Below, piece by piece: positions 1-4,248 of a stretch of 5,457 nt of DNA. The stretch covers positions 1-5,457 of the forward strand of contig CACYDQ010000400.1 in NCBI GenBank assembly GCA_902773215.1. Reading direction: 5' to 3'. Position 1 is the first letter of the stretch, and every line of letters starts with the position of its first letter. The translations under genes were made by a program, and so were the position numbers. Below the pieces are notes generated by a model. It saw nothing but the letters and a program-made list of their open reading frames with translations. It was not told where the DNA came from and searched no databases. The stretch comes from an uncultured Spirochaetaceae bacterium. Lineage in GTDB: Bacteria; Spirochaetota; Spirochaetia; Treponematales; Treponemataceae.

Positions 1-6
1 AGTCTC

Positions 7-30
7 CATTATCAATATGCCTTGCCTCCT
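7..30 (-). other. Possible start of a leftward gene running off the left edge
   Basis: On the minus strand an AGGAGG (25-30) is followed, nine bases later, by TTG (15-13) and in the same frame by ATG (9-7), with only a few codons left before the window edge. This could be the beginning of a leftward gene. The rightward terminator just beside it fits equally well with a gene on the plus strand ending left of the window, in which case the AGGAGG complement would be chance. Too little sequence is present to decide. Confidence 0.2.
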
Positions 31-36
31 TTTTTG

Positions 37-83
37 GCGGTCTGTGGTTTTTTTTCATTTCACCACAGGCCGCTTTCTTTTTT
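37..83 (+). terminator. Rho-independent terminator of an upstream gene
   Basis: A 12-bp stem pairs GCGGTCTGTGGT (37-48) with ACCACAGGCCGC (62-73), with a single G-U wobble and a 13-base loop rich in T. It is followed at once by TTTCTTTTTT (74-83), the U-tract expected for intrinsic termination on the plus strand. The minus-strand exit side is not T-rich, so this is not an obvious two-way terminator. It isolates the downstream four-gene cassette from transcription entering from the left. Confidence 0.85.
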
Positions 84-258
84 AAACTACCCGGTTCCCG
101 GATTTCACAGCAGACAAAAATCCTGCGCCGCACCATCTTCCGCATGAGTCCCTGCGACCGGCCTCCGTTGGCTGCTATTGTATCCAGCGAATTCGCTACA
201 TTTTGATCCCCCGTCCATCCTGTAGATTTGCCGTATCAAGAGTTTGCAGGAGGTTAAT
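84..258 (+). promoter_or_regulatory. Leader region upstream of the lysis-like cassette
   Basis: This 175-base stretch lies between a strong terminator and the first gene, so it should hold the cassette promoter unless transcription reads through. I see no convincing sigma70 promoter. The best pair is TTGTAT (178-183) with TTTGAT (202-207) at an 18-base spacing, which is weak. It contains a perfect 12-bp palindrome at 186-197. A 20-codon frame at 144-206 has no ribosome binding site and is not called. An AGGAGG at 248-253 sets the start of the next gene. Confidence 0.4.
186..197. repeat. Perfect 12-bp palindrome in the leader
   Basis: AGCGAATTCGCT reads the same on both strands and lies 61 bases before the first start codon of the cassette. 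It overlaps the only weak promoter candidate of the leader. It could be a small operator or chance; flanking bases do not extend the symmetry. Confidence 0.45.
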
Positions 259-501
259 ATGCAGACGGAAACGATTTTGACGGAGATCCACGGGGAGCTT
301 CATGAGCTGCTCGGAGACCACAGGGAGTTCAAGCGGGAAACGCTCTCGAGGCTGTCCGCGCTTGAGAAGGAAGTGCAGGATGCGCCGGGAGCACGGTCCG
401 CCAGGCTGGCGGCCGCCGTGTCCGCGCTGTCCGGGGCGCTGTCGCTTCTGGGAGCGCTCGGAGTCAGGCTTGCCGTGGCAATTCCAGGAGGTGCCGTATG
501 A
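259..501 (+). CDS. Small protein with N-terminal helix and C-terminal membrane segment
   Basis: An 80-residue protein. The ATG at 259 is preferred over an in-frame TTG at 244 because AGGAGG (248-253) sits five bases upstream of it. Residues 4-41 are charged and helical, rich in Glu, Leu and Arg with heptad-like spacing, and should form an amphipathic helix or short coiled coil. Residues 50-69, and perhaps on to 75, are Ala/Leu/Gly-rich and long enough to cross the membrane once. This layout resembles small XhlA-like proteins that accompany phage endolysins, but no diagnostic motif is present. Its stop overlaps the start of the NlpC/P60 gene by four bases (ATGA), so the two are probably translationally coupled. 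A role as holin or anti-holin partner is inference from context. Confidence 0.75.
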   Translation: MQTETILTEIHGELHELLGDHREFKRETLSRLSALEKEVQDAPGARSARLAAAVSALSGALSLLGALGVRLAVAIPGGAV

Positions 502-995
502 GCATGCTTGACACAATGGCGGCCGCTTTGCTGGACGAAGGCAGGTCCCGCGCGGAGGTCTACGGATACCTGCTGGGCCAGTTCGTCGGCACGCCGTATG
601 TCTGGGGCGGGTCAAGCCCGCTCGGAACAGACTGCTCCGGCAGCGTGTGTGCCTGTTTGTCCCGGGCCACGGGAAGGCCGGTCCGGGTGACGGCGGACGA
701 ACTGTACAGGAGGCATTTCACAACGGACGTACCAAGGGTGGAATGTATGGACGGGAAAATCGCGGCCGCATTCTTCTTGGACAAGTCCGGAAGAGCAGTC
801 CACGTGGCGGGCCACATGGGAGCAGGCCTGTTCCTGAACGCATCGAGCATCGAGACGGAAAGAAAGGCACGGCCGAGAACCTGGAATGAGCTGCTTGCGA
901 TGTACCGGGGGTTTGTCCCTGCGCTCCGGATGTATCCGGGAACAGACCCCGGGACCGGCGGGAAGTCTTGCGGCAAGAAGGAGGCAGGGCTGTGA
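498..995 (+). CDS. NlpC/P60 family cysteine peptidase (endolysin-like)
   Basis: A 165-residue protein starting at an ATG that overlaps the previous stop, with AGGAGGT (486-492) five bases upstream. The N-terminal NlpC/P60 signature is clear: GTPYVWGG at 31-38 followed by GTDCSG at 43-48, giving catalytic Cys46. The second half of the fold has AVHVAGHMG (100-108), where His102 matches the catalytic histidine, and FLNASS (112-117), where Asn114 can be the third, orienting residue. The family cleaves peptide stems of peptidoglycan, typically next to D-gamma-glutamyl-meso-diaminopimelate, and similar compact domains serve as phage endolysins or tail-associated hydrolases. There is no signal peptide and no separate wall-binding domain, so export would need a holin, which fits the membrane-protein neighbours. 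The C-terminal 20 residues are Gly/Lys-rich and probably disordered. The exact bond cut is not shown by the sequence. Confidence 0.92.
   Translation: MSMLDTMAAALLDEGRSRAEVYGYLLGQFVGTPYVWGGSSPLGTDCSGSVCACLSRATGRPVRVTADELYRRHFTTDVPRVECMDGKIAAAFFLDKSGRAVHVAGHMGAGLFLNASSIETERKARPRTWNELLAMYRGFVPALRMYPGTDPGTGGKSCGKKEAGL
978..994 (+). promoter_or_regulatory. Ribosome binding site deciding a GTG start
   Basis: AAGGAGG at 978-984 lies seven bases before GTG at 992, which overlaps the TGA of the peptidase gene as GTGA. An in-frame TTG at 968 lies upstream of the Shine-Dalgarno site and lacks one of its own, so GTG 992 is the better start. Confidence 0.75.
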
Positions 996-1612
996 AAGGA
1001 AAACTGTATGAAGGCAGCTTCGCGGGCTGCCTGGGTTACCTGCTCAGGCGGGCAGTCCTGCTCGGGGCGAAGCTTGCCGGCTTCAAGGGCTTCTGCCTCT
1101 TTTTGGGAACCGCGCTCCTGTGCACGGGCAGGATAGGAGAGGATGTCTGGCTGACACTGGCCGTGACGCTCGTGTGCAGCGCGAGCGGGATCCGGGTGCT
1201 GGACTCCCTCACGGAAGGGGCGGATGCCCTGGATGCAAAGAATGCGCTTTCGGAACGGCTTGGAAGCCCGGCCGGATGCAAAGGAATGGAAGGAGAGAAA
1301 GGAGAGAAGTATGAGAATTTTGGAATTTCTGCTGCTGCCAGTGCTGCTGGCAGGATTTTTGGCTGGTCCGCTCGCAGCGGAAGGGGTTCAGGATACGACG
1401 GAAGGGTGTCCGGTCCAGAGGCCGGCGCAAACGGCAGGGAAAAAGTGGAAAGCACGGATTCCGGCGGAGGAGCGAGCCGGAGCGGAGAGAAAAACGCGGA
1501 ACGAAAGGGAAACAAGGCGAGCGGACGTGCCGCCCGGGACGCAGGGGCCAGGGGCCGGGACAGAATCCGTGGGGCCATCGGGGCGGCGACGCGTGCCCGA
1601 GGAGGAGAGTGA
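992..1612 (+). CDS. Holin-like membrane protein with long low-complexity tail
   Basis: Read from GTG 992, this is a 206-residue protein. Residues 21-46 and 52-70 are hydrophobic, giving two likely membrane segments separated by a short TGRIGED turn, then an amphipathic stretch around residues 78-90 (LDAKNALSERL). That first half, about 107 residues, fits a small phage-type holin. From residue 108 to the stop the protein becomes Gly/Ser/Arg/Ala-rich and disordered, and exactly this part (1311-1612) overlaps the next gene in another frame. The stop TGA at 1610-1612 overlaps a GTG, but that GTG opens only a four-codon frame. Either the tail is truly translated, or an indel hides an earlier end: the neighbouring frame ends in TGA at 1312-1314, which would restore the four-base overlap seen elsewhere in the cassette. 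The family is not recognised from motifs; holin is inferred from topology and neighbours. Confidence 0.65.
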   Translation: MKGKLYEGSFAGCLGYLLRRAVLLGAKLAGFKGFCLFLGTALLCTGRIGEDVWLTLAVTLVCSASGIRVLDSLTEGADALDAKNALSERLGSPAGCKGMEGEKGEKYENFGISAAASAAGRIFGWSARSGRGSGYDGRVSGPEAGANGREKVESTDSGGGASRSGEKNAERKGNKASGRAARDAGARGRDRIRGAIGAATRARGGE

Positions 1613-1865
1613 AAATGAAATGAGGGAAGAAAAAGAAGAGGGAGGCGCGCAGAGGATTGACCTGGACGCGCTGGAAGAGGAGCTTGGAAGAATCCTGGAC
1701 GAGACCGTGGCGGAAGCCTTGGCCGAACAGAAGAAGAGCTTTGAAAGAGATTACGCCCGCCTCTGGGACTCCAGGAGCTTCTGGCGGCGGGCCGCAGTCG
1801 GAGAGGGCTGTGCCATAGCGGCATGCATTCTCGGAGGGATTCTTGTCTGGAACCTTGCCAGATGA
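1311..1865 (+). CDS. Bitopic or secreted coiled-coil protein with C-terminal membrane anchor
   Basis: A 184-residue protein from ATG 1311, preceded by AAAGGAG (1298-1304) at six bases. Residues 1-23 look like a signal peptide or signal anchor (Arg2 then a Leu-rich core ending GPLAA). Residues 25-110 are polar, Pro/Gly/Arg/Glu-rich and likely disordered. Residues 115-151 are an acidic helix with heptad-like Leu spacing. Residues 161-180 form a C-terminal membrane segment. This order of N-terminal export signal, coiled coil and C-terminal membrane helix resembles unimolecular spanins, but there is no lipobox cysteine: LLAG is followed by Phe16. A shorter product from ATG 1620 (81 residues), behind AGGAGGAG at 1600-1607, is an alternative and would abolish the overlap with the preceding gene. 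Last gene before the terminator. Function not established. Confidence 0.65.
   Translation: MRILEFLLLPVLLAGFLAGPLAAEGVQDTTEGCPVQRPAQTAGKKWKARIPAEERAGAERKTRNERETRRADVPPGTQGPGAGTESVGPSGRRRVPEEESENEMREEKEEGGAQRIDLDALEEELGRILDETVAEALAEQKKSFERDYARLWDSRSFWRRAAVGEGCAIAACILGGILVWNLAR
1600..1622 (+). promoter_or_regulatory. Internal ribosome binding site and alternative start
   Basis: AGGAGGAG at 1600-1607 sits just before the TGA (1610-1612) that ends the holin-like frame. It is followed by GTG 1609 and ATG 1615, which share a frame that stops at once, and by ATG 1620, which is in frame with the last gene. The 12-base gap from the end of the site to ATG 1620 is long but usable. It would give an 81-residue protein holding only the acidic helix and the C-terminal membrane segment. 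Confidence 0.4.
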
Positions 1866-1888
1866 TTTAATCCGCACATGATTCGTCC

Positions 1889-1922
1889 GTCCGGCGGGGG
1901 GTATCACTCCGCCGGACTTTTT
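1889..1922 (+). terminator. Rho-independent terminator ending the cassette
   Basis: GTCCGGCGGGG (1889-1899) pairs with CTCCGCCGGAC (1907-1917) over 11 positions with one G-U pair and a seven-base loop, followed by TTTTT (1918-1922). It lies 24 bases after the last plus-strand stop. Its T-tract runs into the stop codon of the convergent glycosyltransferase gene (1921-1923). On the minus strand the hairpin has no T-run after it, so it is not clearly a terminator for that operon. Confidence 0.9.
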
Positions 1923-3042
1923 AGTTTCCGCCGAAGAAATCCAGCACGTTTTGCATGGAAGCGTCCATGCCACAGGTTTTCTCAGCGAAGGCGCGTATCG
2001 TGTCACGGCAGGATACCCTGTCATTACCGTCCGCCCCGTACAGGCCGTCGGCGAATGCGGTTATCTTCTGCATGTCGAGCGGGCTGTCGTCCTCGGGGAC
2101 GCGGAGGCAGTACCTGAAATCGGCGGGGAGTATGTCTATCCTGGTAGACGTGACGAGGGGCAGCCCCCGGGAGAGGTATTCCCGGCTTTTCAGGAAGGAT
2201 GCCTCATATAATCCTACTCTGTGGGCCGCCAGCGAGCACAAGGCGATGTCCGAAAGGCCGAAGACCTCGGTCAGCTTGTCGCCGGACAGCGGCCCGTGGA
2301 AGACGACGTGCTCCCCAAGCCCGTACTGCGCTGACAAAGCCTTGTATTTTTCCAGCTCGGGACCATCGCCGACCAGGTGCAGGACAAGCTTCCGCCCGCC
2401 GCCCGGAGCATAATAATCGCGGAGCCCCTCCAGAACCCGCTCGTACCCGTGCCAGAACGAGAACTGGGCTACGGCTATCATGTGCAGGCAGGTCTTATCG
2501 TAGCTTTCTTTCCCGCAGACAGGGATGGACAGCACGTCCACGCCGTTCCGTATCCTGAGCGCGGGGCATCCGAATATCTGTTCGTCGTCCGTCAGCGTCG
2601 CAATCCTGTCCACATAGCGGGACAGCTGTTTCCTGAAATACCTGTCCACGAGCAGGACGAACCTGCCCGCAAAGCTCCGGTGCTCCGCGTCGTAGGGGTA
2701 TGTCGGGATCTCATACACGATGCGGCAGGCAGGGTTCGCCCCGCGGATCCGGCGCAGGATATGCATCACGGACCTGCAGTTTGGCGTTACCCGCCTGACG
2801 TACACGTAATCGTACTTTTTCCCGTCCAGGAAGGAAAGGTCGAACATTCTCCTGGAAAAAAGGCAACTGAGGAAGATGATCGCATAATTGGAGCCGCAGC
2901 GGAGGCGGAGGTTGACCAGGTCGCAGCTGCCCAGACGCTCCCGGAAAAGCCCGTGCTGCGCATGGATTTTCTTGAGGATGCCGACAGCCTTGCCGTCCGT
3001 CCCCGGGTTCTGCCGGTCAAAGTATATGTAGAGGCCCGTCAT
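1921..3042 (-). CDS. Glycosyltransferase, GT4-type (glycosyl transferases group 1)
   Basis: A 373-residue GT-B fold enzyme, about the usual length for the family. The C-terminal nucleotide-sugar domain shows NGVD (166-169), FWHGYERVLEGL (196-207), LVGDGPELEKY (223-233), VVFHGPLSGDKL (246-257) and an EX7E motif formed by Glu280 and Glu288 within the segment ending SREYLSRGLPLV, which binds the donor sugar nucleotide. The N-terminal acceptor half is divergent, with the conserved-looking YEIPTYPYD at 110-118. No signal peptide or membrane segment is clear, so it should act at the cytoplasmic face. It follows wecB by 13 bases and has no good Shine-Dalgarno site, so coupled translation is likely. 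Pairing with the epimerase suggests a ManNAc-containing surface glycan, but donor and acceptor cannot be read from sequence. The start at 3042 is the most plausible because the N-terminus reads like the first beta strand. Confidence 0.9.
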   Translation of the reverse strand: MTGLYIYFDRQNPGTDGKAVGILKKIHAQHGLFRERLGSCDLVNLRLRCGSNYAIIFLSCLFSRRMFDLSFLDGKKYDYVYVRRVTPNCRSVMHILRRIRGANPACRIVYEIPTYPYDAEHRSFAGRFVLLVDRYFRKQLSRYVDRIATLTDDEQIFGCPALRIRNGVDVLSIPVCGKESYDKTCLHMIAVAQFSFWHGYERVLEGLRDYYAPGGGRKLVLHLVGDGPELEKYKALSAQYGLGEHVVFHGPLSGDKLTEVFGLSDIALCSLAAHRVGLYEASFLKSREYLSRGLPLVTSTRIDILPADFRYCLRVPEDDSPLDMQKITAFADGLYGADGNDRVSCRDTIRAFAEKTCGMDASMQNVLDFFGGN

Positions 3043-3055
3043 ACTTTTACTGCCG

Positions 3056-4132
3056 TCACAGGCTGTCTATGCCCGCAAGGATTTTTTCCGCCGCGTGCCC
3101 GTCGCCGAAGGGCCTGTAGGACGGGTCGATCTCCTGCTCCCTCGCGAGGGCGGCGAGGATGGCCTCCTTCTCGGGCCTGCACAGCTGGTTGCGGTTCCCG
3201 ACCATTGTCTCGGGCCATGCGACCTTGTCAAAGACGAACACGCACTGCACCCCGGCGAAGAAGGCCTCGCACTGGAGGCCGCCCGAGTCGGTGACGATTT
3301 TCTTCGCGCTCAGGGTCAGGTGGACGGAGTCGGAGTACCTGACCGGACGGGTCAGGATGATGTTCTTGTAGCCCTTCTCCGCCACGAGTCGCCGCGCCCG
3401 CACCTGGTTCCGGGGATGGACGGGGTATACCGTCGGCGCGTCGAGGCTGTCCATCGCGGCGAGGATTTCGTTCAGAGGCCCGTCATCATAAGTGTTCTCC
3501 TGCCGGTGGCATGTCATGTAATAGAAGCTGTCAGGCAGGGTGACGGGCTCGCCGTCAAAGCCGGTGATGCCGCCTGGCTTCCATTCCGTCTTGGCGAAAT
3601 GGAGGAAGGAATCGTACATGATGTTCCCGACGACGGATGCCCTGTGCCCGCCTGAGGTCAGGTTCTCTTTCCGGAGGTTCTCCATCGCGCTCTCCGTGGG
3701 GCAGAAGAGCAGGGTGGACACATGGTCAGTGACAACACGGTTCACCTCCTCCGGGTTCGCCAGGGTGCCCATCCTGAGCCCTGCCTCCACGTGCAGGACG
3801 GGGATGTGCAGTTTGACCGCCGCGAGCGCCCCCGCCATAGTAGAATTTGTGTCGCCGTAGACGAGGAGCGCGTCGGGCTTCTCCTTGAGCAGCACCTGCT
3901 CGACCCCGGCGAGCATCCTGCCGGTCATATCCCCATGGCTCCCGCCGCTCACGCCCAGGTTGTAGTCCGGGCGAGGGATGTGCATTTCCTCGAAGAACAC
4001 GTCGCTCATCTCCGGGTCGTAGTGCTGCCCGGTGTGCACGAGAATTTCCTGATGCTTTGTCCTGAACACGCGGCTCCCCGCCGCCGCCTTGACGAACTGC
4101 GGCCGCGCTCCGACCACCGTGACGATTTTCAT
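3056..4132 (-). CDS. wecB: UDP-N-acetylglucosamine 2-epimerase (non-hydrolysing)
   Basis: A 358-residue protein of the WecB/MnaA type, slightly short but full length, that interconverts UDP-GlcNAc and UDP-ManNAc in the cytoplasm for surface polysaccharide or wall teichoic acid-like polymers. Visible family motifs are GARPQFVKAA (8-17), VYGDTNSTMAGALAA (91-105, Asp94), HVEAGLR (114-120, Glu116), NPEEVNRVVTDH (126-137, Glu128/Glu129), TCHRQEN (207-213, His209), PVHPRN (237-242) and TDSGGLQ (281-287). Substitutions stand out late in the protein: Cys288 where Lys or Glu is usual after GGLQ, and Phe301 where Arg precedes the Asp of the usual RDxTEWPE-like segment. AAGGAG (4145-4140) lies seven bases before the ATG. 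It is the first gene of a two-gene leftward operon that shares a divergent intergenic region with the ATPase gene. Use in glycan synthesis with the next gene is inference. Confidence 0.95.
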   Translation of the reverse strand: MKIVTVVGARPQFVKAAAGSRVFRTKHQEILVHTGQHYDPEMSDVFFEEMHIPRPDYNLGVSGGSHGDMTGRMLAGVEQVLLKEKPDALLVYGDTNSTMAGALAAVKLHIPVLHVEAGLRMGTLANPEEVNRVVTDHVSTLLFCPTESAMENLRKENLTSGGHRASVVGNIMYDSFLHFAKTEWKPGGITGFDGEPVTLPDSFYYMTCHRQENTYDDGPLNEILAAMDSLDAPTVYPVHPRNQVRARRLVAEKGYKNIILTRPVRYSDSVHLTLSAKKIVTDSGGLQCEAFFAGVQCVFVFDKVAWPETMVGNRNQLCRPEKEAILAALAREQEIDPSYRPFGDGHAAEKILAGIDSL

Positions 4133-4173
4133 TATAGGGCTCCTTGGGTAGGATTCTCAAAGTTTTCGTTTTT

Positions 4174-4201
4174 CTGATAAATTCAGCCCGATAGTTTGCA
4201 A
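4174..4201 (-). promoter_or_regulatory. Weak candidate promoter for the wecB operon
   Basis: On the minus strand TTGCAA (4201-4196) is followed after 16 bases by TATCAG (4179-4174), each matching consensus at four of six positions. TTGCAA is self-complementary, so the same hexamer would serve as -35 in both directions. A leftward promoter must exist near here, since the upstream neighbour is divergent, but this particular pair is tentative. Confidence 0.25.
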
Positions 4202-4216
4202 AATTTTGGAAACTAT
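4191..4216. promoter_or_regulatory. Near-perfect 26-bp palindrome, probable operator
   Basis: The left half ATAGTTTGCAAAA (4191-4203) and right half TTTTGGAAACTAT (4204-4216) are complementary at 12 of 13 positions; only G4198 and G4209 fail to pair. The outer arms are ATAGTTT and AAACTAT and the core is CAAAATTTTG. It covers the rightward -35 and most of the spacer, so a bound dimer would block that promoter and possibly the leftward one too. No T-run follows, so it does not look like a terminator. Binding protein unknown. Confidence 0.7.
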
Positions 4217-4232
4217 CGTATAATAGTTACCA
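4196..4232 (+). promoter_or_regulatory. Sigma70-type promoter of the ATPase gene, leaderless arrangement
   Basis: TTGCAA (4196-4201, four of six to consensus) and a perfect TATAAT (4219-4224) are separated by 17 bases. The ATG at 4232 begins only seven bases after the -10 box, so transcription would start at or within a base or so of the start codon. No Shine-Dalgarno sequence precedes the ATG. A leaderless mRNA is therefore expected. Confidence 0.75.
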
Positions 4233-4248
4233 TGAAACTGGAAACTAT
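4208..4248. repeat. AAACTAT repeat cluster around the ATPase start
   Basis: GGAAACTAT occurs at 4208-4216 and again at 4240-4248, 32 bases apart, about three helical turns. The reverse element occurs as ATAGTTT at 4191-4197 and ATAGTT at 4223-4228. AACTAT (4211-4216) and ATAGTT (4223-4228) also form an inverted pair enclosing most of the -10 box. The last copy lies within codons 3-6 of the ATPase gene. Confidence 0.65.

Noticed and set aside
109..135. tRNA-like 3' end (GCAG, seven-base loop, CCTGC, then ...CACCA)
   Set aside because: The loop lacks the TTC-type T-loop, the acceptor strand is too short, and no matching 5' half lies upstream.
144..206. Twenty-codon leader peptide frame in the cassette leader
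   Set aside because: No Shine-Dalgarno sequence precedes its ATG and there is no run of regulatory codons or attenuator hairpin after it.
178..207. Promoter pair TTGTAT / TTTGAT upstream of the cassette
   Set aside because: The -10 matches only four of six positions at an 18-base spacing; similar weak pairs are expected by chance, so it is only mentioned in the leader entry.
1609..1623. Gene starting at GTG 1609 or ATG 1615 behind AGGAGGAG
   Set aside because: The frame stops after four codons at TGA 1621-1623; only ATG 1620, in another frame, opens a usable product.
1036..2024. Long open minus-strand frames opposite the membrane-protein genes (1036-1824 and 1209-2024)
   Set aside because: Their products are Pro/Arg/Ser-rich with no recognisable motif or ribosome binding site, and they lie antisense to genes with good starts. 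They reflect the purine-rich, stop-poor composition.
2377..3294. Plus-strand frame of 305 codons opposite the glycosyltransferase and epimerase
   Set aside because: It is antisense to two genes with clear family motifs, spans their junction, and its product has no recognisable domain.
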